This document shows, one piece after another, positions 1 through 14,700 of a stretch of 64,000 nucleotides of DNA. The stretch spans positions 3,219,891-3,283,890 of the forward strand of contig NC_061066.1 in assembly GCF_021917145.1 (NCBI RefSeq). Reading direction: 5' to 3'. Source of the stretch: Hypomesus transpacificus. Lineage: Eukaryota > Chordata > Actinopteri > Osmeriformes > Osmeridae. Made by a program: the position numbers and the translations under genes. The notes under the pieces are model-generated. The model ran no database searches and was not told the DNA's origin. It was given only the letters and a program-made list of their open reading frames with translations. Positions within the stretch are counted from its first letter, which is position 1; the number at the start of each line of letters is the position of its first letter.

Positions 1-98
1 TTGTCGGGAAGGCCTATTTGCTACCTGACTACGGTCTGGATCGGAATACATGGGAACCCATCACAGTTCTTAAGTTCTTTTGGTTGCTTTTTGTGTAG

Positions 99-1024
<926 letters not shown>

Positions 1025-1588
1025 AGCAAACAAATCAGAATGAAGACATTGACATAGAAATACATTTGATAGTTATGAATAAATGTTATAATTAATAAAC
1101 AAATATTTATTGAACAAACATATTACATTGACATTATTGTGTGATTTAGATTCATATGATGTTTTTTTTTTTTATAAAGGCCTGGTAAAATATAAATGTT
1201 CACTGTGACACGTGGACCTTACAGTTCTCATCTGTAAACTTGCTTTACCCTTTGCTGTTTGTAAATGATATTTTAAGGCTGTCATTCAGGCAAGATTTAG
1301 GGTAGCTATGGTAACTTTGGACAAGTGCGTATGAAAATGCGACACTATAAGAGCAGTACACAGTTCTGTATTCTAAAGACAACTGTGGTAATAATAATTA
1401 TGTTAGTAATAACAAGTCACTAAATAAACATTCAGTACTTCCCCATTACTTCCAGAACGTAACTCCTCCCATGTCGCGGGAGGAGGAACCGCTTGACGTT
1501 CAACCACAGCCCCTTTCATTTCTAGCTTTGCTGATCTCCATTTTCTTCAGCCCGATATTCAGGAAAAGAGGAGCTAAGACTTTGAAAA
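1025..1588. other. ankrd16-gdi2 intergenic region: 3' UTR and gdi2 promoter/5' UTR
   Basis: The first 120 bp are AT-rich and carry several AATAAA-like poly(A) signals for ankrd16. The last 150 bp are less AT-rich and run into the gdi2 start codon, so they probably hold its promoter and 5' UTR. I see no further gene. Confidence 0.5.
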
Positions 1589-4500
1589 ATGAATGAAGAA
1601 TACGACGTTATCGTTCTGGGGACTGGACTGACGGTGAGGACGAAGAAATGCTACCATTTACCTTCCTTTATGAGATTAAGAACCTATTTCAATGCTAGTT
1701 GGGTGCAGCTCACTTGACTTGTCTTGAGCTGGACAGTTGCAAGCTAGCTATGCTAGCAAGCTACTTGCTATGCTAGACTCTAAAAGGCTTTTTGGCAACA
1801 TTCAGGCGGGGCCTAGAACACACTGCTACCTGTGAACTTGATTATCATACAACGTAGCTAGCGAGATATTTAAGACAACGGTCAATCGAATGAGCTTTGC
1901 TTATAATATACTTGAGGTACAAACATTGTTGACAAACAGGTTGTATCACGAATAAAAAACGAAAGCAGTTAGCTTGCTTGTATTAATATTGCAAGCTAGG
2001 TCTACTTGTCACTAGCTCGGGGCCAGTGCTACAAGCTTTGTTCATTGGAGAAAGAATGCTAACGTGTCATTTGGCCAGTTACACGTTCCTAATGTTGGAG
2101 AGGTAGATTACCATCTGTACACCTGTTGTCAATGGATTTTGGTAGCTAGCACTAAGTAGTTGACACTTTATGATAGCATTTTACACCATTACGAATTTGT
2201 ATCTGTTCTTTTCTTTAGCCTAGCTACAGTAGCAAGCGAACGTTGATAAACAGCCTCAGCCCACACACAGGCATGGGGTGTGGAGATTCTTATTCACCCG
2301 AGCCAATCAAGTTTGCAAACTGGAAGTACTGAAAGAAATGGCAGCTTGGCTTGCTTGCTGACTTTAGTTTGCTGCCTACTTACAATCTTGTTTACATTTA
2401 GCTTATTGATCTCGTAGATGATTGCATCTCCGTGTTTCGTAAATAAATCTGCCGTAGCCAAGTTGCAAGGAAGAGATTCGCAATATCCGCGTAGATAGCA
2501 TCTCACTGCGCACGTTCAACTGAGTGTGAATTTCAAGTACTATCACATGCATTGGCAGATTGAAGGAGGCTATTTCATGGTGACTTTTTACTATCTTTTA
2601 TATTTAACTCCATGTGAATTTCTATTTTTAAGTGACTTATTGGTGGTGCAACAGCTTAACTCGTAAAACAGTTGCACTCAGTGAAGGCATGTCAGGAACA
2701 ACTCGTGACGGAATTAGGTGGCTAGCCCTAGCTACTGAACATAGTTCATTAATTCTACATTGTTTAGATCACACTTTTGTGTGAAGGCATCAAATCTAAA
2801 AATGACTTGAGCTAAAAAAATAAGGCCAGTTTAAAAAGTTCAAGTTTTTTTTATGTTGTAAAAGCGACACATAAAATAAACTGCAACTAGCCTAGTAGGC
2901 CTCAATCACTGGTGCTCGAACGTGAACGATTTGTCACATTAACGGATACTGAGCTAGGTAGTTCCACATTTCTGCCAGTAAAAGTAGAAAATCAGTCTTT
3001 TGTGGCCATAATGTTTTGTGCTGTCCACTTCCAGCAGGATATGACGGTCAGGAAGGTTTGAGTTGTTTAGCTCGAGTCGGGGTTGGCAGCTAACCAGAAA
3101 GGGGATGGGTTAAGGGCTGGTAACTCCTGCGTTGTGTTAGCCTGCAGATGGGTGTGGTGAAGGCATTGGCTACTTTCTGTTCCTCTATGTCAATATGGTA
3201 GTTCAGTCAAATTCAGACAAATGGCACATGTGTTAAATACAACAAGTTATAATAATAGACAGGCCTGGTTAATCAGAATTTGGGGCTGGACATGAGTAAT
3301 AGAGCAAGTGGCTGGGGGGAAAGTATTGCACATCTGGCCTAGACTAAGATTATGGGGAAAAAAGCATTCATGTTGCTTCAGTCAACTGTTCACACACAAA
3401 TTTAAATAGTGTTATCCAAGTAGGCCTCCTCACTGTCAGGCAGATGGTGATTCAACATCCTCTCTCCCAATGCAGAGGCCCTGTCAGACAGTGTGGTACC
3501 AACCAGAGCTTTGAAAATCACAGCCTAACTCATGAGAGTTTTTGGAAAATGCCAAGATGGCACACTCAGTCTTTCCATACGTACGTGAGGGCTTTCATGT
3601 GACACAGCCTTTTGAACTTCAGTCGCCCAACACAACCAAGTAGGCAGCAAACACACACACACCAGTTAGTCACCCATCATAAACCTACCTGCTTTTATAT
3701 AACCCTGGTTTTAAAGGTTGAACTATGAAAAAGCCTCATTTAGCCTCATTTAGGCTTGTCTTGAGTATTTTATCGACTGGAGTGTCTGACTTCTGAATTG
3801 GTACATTGTCCTCCCTGAGGACACAGGCTGCATGACTGACAGTGTGATGACTGGGCTGTGCCTGCCTCACTATTTACCATATGTAAGCACCAGCAAAGCA
3901 GCTTCGGTCCCATGCCACTCAAATGGACAAATGATGACAAATCACGATTAGGTCTTCCCGACAGTTATGCACACCCATAATTGAACTCCAATGTTTATTT
4001 AATGGTCCCTCAAACCATATCGAGCCACTGGCACTTACCCTGCACTGATGAGAGCACAATATTTGTTGTGTGAACGTTATTGCATGGAAATACAGTAGGG
4101 TGGCCTATAGAATCACAGAGTATTGTTAAAAGCACTATTAACCTTACAAGCTCTGTCCACTGTCAACTAGGTATTTTCAGAGTTTTTATTTTTTTTATTT
4201 TTTGTAACTCCAAATTATGCGAAACCTGTATAGTGCCACAGTCTTTGGGCTATATGACATCATCCTTAGTTGGGCCTTTGGCCTTGTTTGTCCCCATTTG
4301 CACAAACTACTTTCCTTCCAACCCTTTCCTTGTATGACATAATATTATTCAGATGTCATTACTGCATTTAGCTTTGCAAGTTCATAGAACGAGGGACACA
4401 TCCATTTTGGAGTCAGGGCTGCTTTGAAATTGGTGATGTCATGGTCATATTACGACTCTAGCTCAATCTTTCTGGCACTGTCCACTAAAGGTTTCTGAAT

Positions 4501-7500
4501 AAAGTCCACAGAATCACATGATGTAGCCAGCGGTGTTTGTTTTGCGTGTTTTTTTTTGCTGCTCAGCTCCCTACAAACCGAATGGCGTAATCGTATTAGG
4601 GCCTTTGGTCAGTTGAAATTCCAGAGTCACTTAGCCTACGTGCACGTTTTCCTCTTCAAGCACCAGGTCGTACTCTTCACTGAAACCTGCTGCCATGACA
4701 GAAGAACTCTAACCCTATCTCAGCACTACTGGGGGACATGACAGCAATGTGATGATGGGGCAGACTTTCTCATCTAAATTCCCTCCTTCAAATGGAGCAT
4801 GATTTCAACTGGATGCTTGTCGCTCTATCTCTCTCCCTCTCTCTCTCCCGCGCCCTGTAGTTTGTGGTTGCACTTACTGTAAAAAAGCTGTTTCTCCCGT
4901 AGTAGACAGACAGAATGCCAAATGGTGTTCTCTGTACTACTTTTTGGAGTTCTTCCCTTGTGGAAATATTAACCAGCCCGGAAGTCTTGTAATAATGAAT
5001 TGTACCTCCCACCCGTGCACCTATCCTGGGTCACTGGGTGCAACCGCATAAGTCCGGTGAATCTCAAAAACCTTCATGTCTTGTTTTCCTCTATCCTCAA
5101 AATGTTTTTTCTACACTTTGTTTGCTGTAATTCTAGAGCCCTGGCCAAGTTTTAACAGTGGTGGTTGCACAGTCAGTTATCAGATCAAAATATGAAAAGG
5201 CAGAGCCTACCCAGACCACATTCATGACTCCGACCACAAGAGCGACAAATCCTTCATGGTTTGCACTGTGATTTTAAACTGGCCTGTGTCAAATGGCATT
5301 TAGTGCAGTTTGTAACTAGCACAAGACCTCCATTGGCCAAGTCCCTTTGTCCTTTGATACAACTACAGCTTTGATAACACGATTGTTTTGACGTTGTCTT
5401 TAGTTTGTGCCGCTCAAAATGTCTGTCGTCCAATAGGAATGCATCCTGTCGGGGATCATGTCAGTGAAGGGGAAGAAGGTTCTGCACATGGACCGTAACT
5501 CCTACTATGGGGCCGAGAGCGCCTCCATCACGCCCCTGGAAGACGTAAGTCGACATCTGACCTGCCCTGCCTCAGCCAAGAATTGCTACACTTAACTGGC
5601 AGTTGGCACATCCTGTTAGATCTGCTACATTCCTCCAATGTCCTTTTCTAGAAATGTCTAACACACAGAGGCTATCATCAGGGCCAACTCAGCCCTAATA
5701 TCCTGCCCAGTTGACCAGAGCACATGATCAATTAATTTCCTGTGTGACTTCCATTATGTGCGCTGCTTGGCAAGTAGTTGTGTATGAACAACAATGTCGA
5801 TGGTTTTGCTCGTAGCTCTACAAGCGCTTCAGCATTCCAGGGAGCCCGCCAGACTCCATGGGGAAAGGCCGTGACTGGAATGTTGACCTCATCCCCAAGT
5901 TCCTCATGGCCAACGGTAAAAACATGCTAACACAAATCACTCCCACCTCCCCCTACTCTTATTGTGACTTTATCACTTATGTTGACTCTTAGAGGATGTA
6001 TATTCAGTGCCTGGTGGGGTCAGAGGGTAATTTCTTACTGTGCTTTTAGCTGTGATTGCCATACAAACAAGAAGCCCAATGTTCAACCAAATGTATTTAA
6101 TGTTTTCAGGAGAGGACAAATGATTGGAATTGAAACAGAAGGTGTTGAAACAGTGAGTGTTTGTTAACGCCCCCTGTCTTTAACCTGTGCAGGCCAGCTG
6201 GTCCGCATGCTGCTGATCACACAGGTCACACGCTACCTGGACTTCAAGGTGATTGAGGGCAGCTTTGTCTACAAGAAGGGAAGCATCTACAAAGTCCCCT
6301 CCACCGAGACTGAGGCTCTGGCATCCAGTGAGTCCAGGGGGCACTGTGGGAAGGAGGGGGGGGGGGGGGAGGCTGGGTTTTGTAGTTTTTCTTCTCCACT
6401 TCTCCACAACAACATTTGCTGTTGCCAAAAATAATACTTGATTTGTAAACGCAGTCGACAACTAGTTGTTGACTACGTTTTTGATGACTGTTCTCTCTCA
6501 AAGGTCTGATGGGGTTGTTTGAGAAACGACGCTTCCGGAAGTTCCTGGTGTTCGTCGCCAACTTTGATGAGAATGACCCCAAGACCATGGAGGGCGTGGA
6601 CCCCAAAAAGACCACGATGAGAGACGTATTCAAGAAGTTCGACCTGGGCCAGGACGTCATCGACTTCACCGGCCACTCTCTCGCCCTCTACCGCACAGAC
6701 GAGTGAGTACCCAGGAGCACCAGAGCATCACGGAAAGATGGTTTAACCCCAAACCGGAATATCTCTAAATATCACTGACAGCCTTGTTGGACACTGTCTG
6801 GGATCATGAGTAATATTGCTTTCTCTGCCTTACCCACTCAGATACCTGGACCTGCCCTGCATGGACGCGATAAACCGGATCAAGCTATACAGCGAGTCCC
6901 TGGCCAGATATGGCAAGAGCCCCTACCTTTACCCCCTCTACGGCCTGGGAGAACTGCCCCAAGGGTTTGCCAGGTAACACCTCCTCCTCTCAACCTGTTG
7001 GTGTCATTACCAACAGAGCTCACAGATGGTTGTGCATGTCCACTCGCTATGGGAGTGTTGAGCTTTTGAGTTTGCAACTTCAATCCCCCTGTTTCCTCTC
7101 AGATTAAGTGCCATCTACGGAGGGACCTACATGCTGAACAAGCCCATCGAGGAGATCGTCATGGAGGACGGGAAGGTGGTGGGAGTCAAGTCTGAGGGAG
7201 AGGTAAGGGCCAACTCGCACATCTGACGACTGGATGGAAGGCGGCCCCTTGTCTAGCAACATTCTCCGGTGGAGACTAAGCTCTGACGTGTCAAATCTGT
7301 CTCCCAGATCGCACGCTGCAAGCAGCTGATCTGTGACCCCAGCTACATCATGGACCGCGCCACCAAGGTGGGTCAGGTGATGCGGGTCATCTGCATCATG
7401 AGCCACCCCATCAAGAACACCAGCGATGCCAACTCCTGTCAGATCATCATCCCCCAGAACCAGGTCAACAGGAAGCACGGTGAGTCAGCAGACAGTGATG

Positions 7501-8214
7501 TCATCGAGGCACGATGGCCCACATACAGAGCGCTGATGGAAAGCGGATCAGAGTATTCGCCCCTAAGTCGTCGACTCAAATGGGGTTGTTTCTCTCTCAC
7601 CGCAGACATCTACGTGTGCATGGTCTCCTTCGCACACAACGTTGCCGCCCAGGGCAAGTACGTGGCCATCGTGAGCACCACGGTGGAGACCAACGACCCC
7701 GAGAAGGAGATCAAACCGGCCCTGGACCTGCTGGAGCCTGTCGAGCAGAAGTACGTACCGTATGAGTCCCATGTGGGGGCTTTGTGCTCATGATTGTCAG
7801 CTGTCCAGAGATGCACATCTTTGACGGTGTGTTTAACCCTGCGTTTAATATCCATGCAGGTTTGTGAGTATCAGCGATCAGTACGCACCAACTGATCCTG
7901 GGGCTGACAGCCAGGTAGGGGTCCATAACATTTTGGAGGTTTTGTGTACAAGGTTCTTCAACCGTAGCAAAACATCCCTCTTGCATCCCTCACTCCCCCC
8001 CCCCCCCCCCAATTCAGTTTGCACCCATTTTAAACAAGTGTATTTTTTTATATCACAGATTTTCATCTCCCGTACCTATGATGCAACAACTCACTTTGAG
8101 ACCACCTGCGACGACATCAAGGACATCTACAAGCGGATGACGGGGACAGACTTTGACTTTGCCGAGATGGAGCGCAAGAAGAACGACATCTTCGGCGACG
8201 CTGCTGACCAGTAG
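1589..8214 (+). CDS. gdi2: Rab GDP dissociation inhibitor beta
   Basis: Eleven exons give a 448-residue protein (human GDI2 has 445): 1589-1633, 5437-5544, 5816-5915, 6193-6327, 6504-6702, 6842-6973, 7103-7202, 7308-7479, 7606-7750, 7860-7914 and 8059-8214. The N-terminus [21 protein letters not shown] is the hallmark dinucleotide-fold start of the GDI/REP family. Other diagnostic stretches are [48 protein letters not shown] and [16 protein letters not shown]. The protein extracts GDP-bound, prenylated Rab GTPases from membranes and keeps them soluble in the cytosol. All phases close, and the start is the first ATG after a GC-richer leader. Intron 1 is long (about 3.8 kb) while the others are short. 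The C-terminus reads FGDAADQ instead of the mammalian YGED type. The alpha paralogue gdi1 is the main alternative; the ankrd16/asb13 neighbourhood favours gdi2. Confidence 0.97.
1634..5436 (+). other. gdi2 intron 1 (3.8 kb)
   Basis: The intron runs from the GT donor after codon 15 to a CAATAG acceptor. It contains many scattered GCTAGC/AGCTAGCTA-type palindromic words between about 1690 and 2160, and otherwise unremarkable AT-rich sequence. No exon, RNA gene or complete mobile element was recognised. Confidence 0.6.
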
Positions 8215-9677
8215 AGATCAAAGAGTCTGCCACACTCCTGAATATCCATTAATGTCGCTGACAACGAAAATCTTAAAGAAAAAAAAAAGAGAAAAAAAAA
8301 AAGTCAAAGATGGCTTGTCGGATGATACAAGTATATGTTTTGCTCATCAAGGAAGTTCATGATATAGAGTTATATTATAGCATTGCTGGAAAGGGGACAG
8401 GGTGGAAGTTATGCTTTTTATAACCAAGTTCAGACAAATATTGCACTGAATACTGGTTAATACCCTTCATTTTTACTCATCATGTAACCACAGTCCGCCT
8501 CGGGTAGGCGAGGGATACATAGTCCAAAGATGCAAAATCAATTGATCAGTAACATACAAAACATCACCACAGATTTGTAATTTTAGTTGTGGGTGAAAAA
8601 TCAATGTGTTCATGTGCTGAAAGAGTTACCATGTAAAAGCATAAGTGTTTGGGAGCTGTGGAATATATGAACAGTTGTGTCTTATCGTCTAAACGAGTGT
8701 GGTTGTCTTTTTGGGAGGAAGTAGTGGAGTGGCTTGGCTTCTTCCATTTGTACTCCAGCAGTCATTCCTACCAAGCTAGCATAGCACACTTGCTCCACAA
8801 ACACCAACAAACTGTGTGAGGAGGTAATACTTCAGTAACCAGCTTAAATGAATAACAGTATCTGGGATGCCTGGTGGTCATGGGGGACTATTTTGTTGTA
8901 TTTTTGTATTGTCTCTCATCTCCAATCTTAGCCCAGTCCTGGGCAAGGCATTATGCTATTCTTAAGCCAAGCCACTAGGTGAGTGTAGTCCAGCAAAAAA
9001 AGCAAACTTCCTGTTCCAGTTTGCAGCAGCTTGAGTAACTGCAATGTATCAGAGGAGACTTATTTCCTTTTACTTAAAGATGAAAAGATCCAAGCTGTGC
9101 AAAGCAGGTTGGGGAATATGTGATAAAGTTGACTGTAATTGCTTTAGAAGGACCAAATGTCTACTATGGCAGTATTGATATGACAAGGGCCGTGTAATAA
9201 TGTCACCATTGTTTTAAAAGATTATGAAACATATTGGGCCCAAATGATTTCTGTACTGCTAAGTAAATAAAGTTGTGAAAAAATACATAATTGTTTGGCT
9301 GGGCTCTTGCAGTTCTGTTGGATTTACCTTAATGCAGTCATTTGAAAATAATACTGTTGTGGTTATGCTTTGTTCGTTGTTCAAACTTCATTGTCCGTTT
9401 TATTATGTTGATATTGCAATAACCTACCAGTCACAACGACCTTTGCACAATGCATGAGTTACTCATTGACAATCGTTCGTATCCATTACCCTTATTCGCA
9501 GCAGCTGCATCATGTTGAACTACAACCCCCACAATTCCCTCACTTGCTCCCAGACTTCCCGTATCATAACAGTTCTCACATGGACCCGTGTTTCTATAAA
9601 TACAGCCAGGTAGCACACTTACTGTATTCTGCTGCGTGTCGTTTATTAGTCGAGTTACCCAAGGTTCTTCTTCTAAA
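8215..9677 (+). other. gdi2 3' UTR and asb13 promoter region
   Basis: An A-rich run follows the gdi2 stop. The best gdi2 poly(A) signal is AATAAA at 9266-9271, followed by a T/GT-rich stretch, which implies a 3' UTR of about 1.05 kb. From about 9460 to 9677 the sequence leads into the asb13 start codon. No other gene is visible. Confidence 0.55.
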
Positions 9678-11056
9678 ATGACGGATTTAACAGCGGCTCG
9701 TCGAACATTTTTTGGCGATATTGGTAAGTGAGATGTGAAATGTAGGCTTCTTCTGATTTGTAAATGAGATGTCAGATAGCCGATACATTCGTATGGTTTT
9801 CGTTTAAAACAATGACAATGCACAATACACACACGTTTGTGCTAAAAAAATAAATGTTAACTTTAGGGTTTTGGGCTGACCGAACAGCGTTGCATGAGGC
9901 CGCGTCACTCGGCAGGGCCCTGCAACTGAAGCAGCTAATAGAGAGTGGAGAGTTTGTAAACACGGTGACAGTGGACAACATCACTCCACTCCACGATGCC
10001 TGCATTCAAGGACAGCCAAACTGTGCTCGTCTACTGCTTAACGCAGGTGCTCAGGTGAGAGAACTGAAAACAGCCAATTAAAACCCATCCATCTCTTTCT
10101 GACCAACACTTTTCAGCCCTATCATCTACCCCAGGTGGACGTGAGGACCATCCATGGAAGCACACCTCTCTGTAATGCCTGCGCTGCAGGAAATCTGGAG
10201 TGTGTCAAGATGCTGCTTGACCATGGAGCCAAAGTCAACCCTTCCCTCACAGCTCTAACCGCCTCCCCTCTACACGAAGCTTGCATCCGTGGTAATCTAG
10301 CACAGTGCAAAAAACAGAACCCACAGTTAATAGTAAGAATACGAATGTACTGTAAAGAAAGAAGAAAAAAAAGTATATCTTTTTTTATGTTCAGGTAATG
10401 CGGACTTGGTGAGACTACTCATAACCCATGGAGCCTTGCTGGAAGCTTATGATATCCACTTTGGGAACCCTCTTCACACTGCATGTGCCAAGGGACACGT
10501 GGACTGTGTCCAGGTCCTGCTCAATGCAGGTAAGGGTGACAGTGAGTAACCGTAAGAGGACAAAATACGACTGCCTCAAGCACTTTTTTTGTCTTACCAA
10601 GGCGCCAAGGTGAACGCAACCAAGTTCCATGAGACGGCACTCCACCACGCAGCCCGAGTGGAGATGGTGGACATGATCGAGCTGCTGGTGCAGTTTGGGG
10701 GCAAAGTGTACGCCAGAGATAACCAAGAACAAAAACCTATAGACTACACCGAGCCTGGGTCTCCCTCTGAAGTCTGCTTCAAGTTTTATGAAAGTACGTC
10801 CATTTAAACAATTCAACAAGCACCACTTAGAATAAATACCACATAGCAAGTCATGGTAATACTAGGCATTGATGCCCTGGTTTTGGTTGCTATGAGCCAG
10901 TGGCATGTGTGTCCTCTGTATGCAGGTACGCCCCTGAGTCTACAGCAGCTTTCCAGAATCGTGTTACGGTCCAAGATGGGCACCAGGGCTCAGAAGGTCA
11001 TAGGTCAACTGGACATATGTCACCTCATCAGAAGCTACCTCCTCTATGAGTTATAA
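9678..11056 (+). CDS. asb13: Ankyrin repeat and SOCS box protein 13
   Basis: Six exons (9678-9723, 9867-10054, 10135-10291, 10395-10529, 10602-10793, 10926-11056) encode 282 residues; human ASB13 has 278. About six ankyrin repeats occupy residues 15-230, with motifs such as DRTALHEAASLGR, ITPLHDACIQGQ, STPLCNACAAGN, ASPLHEACIRGN, GNPLHTACAKGH and ETALHHAARV. A SOCS box follows (TPLSLQQLSRIVLRS to the end), with the expected leucine/arginine pattern for Elongin B/C and Cullin 5 binding. The family acts as substrate receptor in Cullin-RING ubiquitin ligases. The start ATG at 9678 lies in a short first exon, as in other ASB genes. A poly(A) signal AATAAA is at 11120-11125. The neighbourhood (ankrd16, gdi2) equals the human 10p15 set and supports asb13 over other ASB members. 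Confidence 0.93.
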
Positions 11057-11799
11057 TGTTAGACTCCAGTCATGCACCTCTATGGACAATCCTCAAGGAG
11101 AAACATGTCTATGTCTTAAAATAAAAGGAAGTCTGTGTGTGTGTGTGATGAGATGTGTGCAAAGCTAGTCCTGAATTGCTAATCAGCCCTAACACTGGCT
11201 CAAGTGTTTTCAAAGTTGACAGTGTAAACACAAGGTGGGAGTTTGGAAAATACCAACTGTATTGTTTGGATATGTAGGATGTTTAATGTAGGAAAGGACT
11301 AAGTAAATACATTTTTGTTAACCAAAATGCATGTTGTCAAACAGTAATAATTTTTTTATCACTGTACCTCTTCTGGCATACTAAGCTAAATTACCCTTTA
11401 ACCATTACATTATTTAAGGCCAACTTAAATAGGTATTCTATTACAACAGTCTTGCAATTCATAGTCTACACAGTATTGTACATTACAATATATGCAATAC
11501 ATAGCCTATAGGGATTATGGTTCAGCAAACTACATTATAGATAATGCTTAAACCATGTTTTTTAACCCAATATATATATATTTTTTTACTGTTAGCTTGC
11601 AGCATTGGTAATTTAAAATGTACATGTATCCATGAGTGTTACATTTGGCATGAATACAAAAGGCATATAAGTTTTTGGTTAAATTAAAGGCAAACGTTTT
11701 TTTTTTTCTTCATATTTCCCCCCTCAAAAAGTCTTTAAAAATCATACTAGAAGGCCAGTCACATGATATTCAAACATGTTCCTTCTGAATAAATAAAAA
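11057..11799. other. Tail-to-tail intergenic region between asb13 and helb
   Basis: The region contains the asb13 3' UTR (AATAAA at 11120-11125, then a short TG run) and AT-rich sequence that should hold the 3' UTR of the oppositely oriented helb gene. No coding sequence or clear mobile element was seen. This gap separates a human-chromosome-10-like gene set from a human-chromosome-12-like set. Confidence 0.5.
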
Positions 11800-14700
11800 T
11801 CAGTCAAATGTGCCCTCAGAGGGAGGATCTTGGAACAGCCTCTTCCCCTTAGGTGTGTGGAGGGTGAGCTCCTGCAGGCTGGAACAGCCAAGTGGCGACT
11901 CCATCGGCTCTGCCTAAAATGGTGACAAAGCAACAGGACCGGTCATCAACAAATTCGACAACACTCAACCCAAAGAGTTGGAACTGGGTCATTCCTTCTG
12001 GTAACTTCTGCCAGTGTATCAGTGTGTTACTAAACTCACCTTGAGTTGTTTCCTAGGGGTGCAGCTGTCTAGAGGGCTGAGAATCCTCTTGCTGCCAGGC
12101 GAACCTCGAGTTAGAGCAGTGCCAACATGGCCATCCTTTCTTGCACAGTTAGCCTCTGATGTCATGTAATCAGGGTGTAGCTCACCAGAGTGGTCGTCAG
12201 AGCTGTTCATAGATGACCAGGAGTATGTCTCGTTAAAAATCACGTCATCTCGAAGAGACATATCTGAAGCTTCCTCTTTCTTAACTGCGACCACTTCACC
12301 ATCCCGCAAAAGGCTTTTGGATGTGACAGGTGTAGACTGGCCGAAAAGTGCTCTGGAGGAAATGGGCTTTTGTGAGGACCGAGGGGTGGACTGTGTAGGC
12401 CCAAAACCAGGGGCCGGCCTGCCTGGTGTGCCTGCAAGGGGATGGCTGGACCCGGGTTGACTGGGAACGATCTGTCCCGCCAGTAGCTCCTTGACCAGCC
12501 CCTTAAGCCTTGTGTTGCGTTGGATGACCGGGGCTTGGATGGCAAACTTTATGCCTCCCTTGTGAGCCACAACATACACCCGCTTCTGTCCTCTGGTCAC
12601 CGCTGTGTACATGTGCTTCCAGGTTTGAGCTTTGCCGTTTCCTAGCACATACACAACGGTCTCTGTTTCCGAGCCCTAAGATGAGGAAGAGGGAAGGGGT
12701 AAAAAAAAAAAAAACACGATACATTTTCGACATCAAGTGATTCAGCTGGTGTATGGACTGCTTTGCCACAAGAAAGCGATCGTCTAGGATCTGTGTGTGT
12801 GTGTGTTTTATGTCGGAGAGAAGGGGGGGGAACCTGGAAGGTGTGTATGGTTCGAGCCCAGGCGTGCTGCAGCCTGCACTCTTTCTGCAGCTCTCTGTAG
12901 GACGCGGTCACAACCCGGTCGTCACAATCCCTCAAGGTCAGGTAGCGCGTCTTCCTGCGGCGCCTGCCGACCTCCTCCTTAGTGACGTCCTGCCAGTCAC
13001 AGTGAAGGAACAAGGGGAACAATCATTGCCCTGGGGCCAGCTCCAGCACCGTCCGTAATCAGTCGAGTTCAAGTGGGTGACGGGAGAAGCCTGACGCGTG
13101 TTTGTGCGGGTGCACGCTTCCCTCCTCCCCCCCCCCCCCCACCTGCTCGATGAAGAATATCTCTCCGTTGCAGAGGCGCAGCTTGTTCTTGTCCGCCTGT
13201 TTCTGCTCCTCGTCCCTTCCGTCCGCGTTCATCGCAGTGCTGCTGGGCCAGCTGTCTCTCTCTGCTCCATCTGGGGCCTTTTCATCCTCGTTGGTGACGT
13301 AGCCGTTCTTGGTGCAGCAGACTTTATCCCCGGGTTGAAACACCACTCTGCTCCTGTGGTCTCTGTTGAAGGGGAATGGCTCTGGTCTTGTGTTGCTAAT
13401 GCCATCATGGTACAGTAGCAGAACGGTAACACGGTACAGTAGTAGTTTCCTTACTTGGTGAGGTGGTCGCAGTAGTGCTTACAGCAAAGATCATTGATCA
13501 TGGCGCACTCCTTCCTACAACAGGAGGTCATGGTGCACATGAGGAGCAGAAATTTAAAAAACAAGAGGCAGTGCATTGTCCCTTGTCTTTCTGTAGTTCA
13601 ATGCAACCCCTAATAATCTGCAAGGTTCTGGTACCTTCTAAAAGCGATGAACTGAGACGTCTTGTGATCCTGCAGCCCGGGAGCTTCTGCCAACAGCCGT
13701 TTGATAGCATTGGGCAGCTCTGAAAAAGCATTCTGAATCAAGTCTTGATACAAAACGTATATTTGCCTGCATGTGACATCCTAAAGATGAATTGACACCA
13801 TACGTTTATGAGGTACTACGTTTCCCCCAAGTCCCTGCTCACCAGACAGACTCACCATCAGGATCATTGGGTAGAAGAACGAGGATGAAACTCTTGTCCG
13901 CCGAGGGCATGGTGCAGGACTCGTTCGGGTCCACAGTGGCATCAAAGTCCAAAGGACGAAAGAAACCTCTCATGCCCATGTCTGAGATTCTGCAACGCAG
14001 AAGAAGCCTAGTTCAAACAGGTCCTGCTCAGGTACAGCTTTGAAAATGTCGTGGTTTATTGATTATAGGGTTGATTATTGATAACAGGTAGGCAGGCATG
14101 TGGGGTATTCAGTGGTGAGGCAGAAGGCCTAGGTTTGGGCTGTGTTATCTGCCCAGCAGAAACATGTCCCAAACTAGTCCAGAGCAAGGAATGTGAGAGT
14201 AGAAGTCAGTGTAAAGAGAATGTTCTAGAAGGAGAAAGGGGGGCCAGGGTGAGTCAGCATTATAGGAGACTGTTGTGTGTGCTCGTATCCCAGACAGGGA
14301 TTGTTATGATTCCAAGAAACATAACGCATGGCTCCCTAGGACAGGGAAGAGGGAAGTTGCCAAGGGAACACTCCTACTTAAAGGCCTTTTGTTTGGGTTA
14401 CTACTGATCCTGGGATTTGTGTTCACTCATGGGAAGAAGTAAGGGCTAAGAGTGTCAGGTCAAGCTGAGGGGCAAGGAGGGGCACACATGTCGGTCTCAT
14501 TGAGGGGGATGCACATTGGCTGAGTAGAAGGGGGTGAACTTGGGGTTGGGGAGAAAAGGGAACATAGATAGAGGTATCGAGCGGACATTAGAGATAGTGA
14601 GTGCGCACGCATGTTGGCTTTATCAAAGACAGGTTGGCCTTGGTCAACGTGGGAAGAAACATCTAGAAACACTGGGAAACAACATGGTTCAGGGTGGGAG

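Noticed and set aside
1690-2160. Cluster of GCTAGC/AGCTAGC words in gdi2 intron 1 as a regulatory array
   Set aside because: The spacing is irregular and such words are common in AT-rich fish introns; nothing else supports function.
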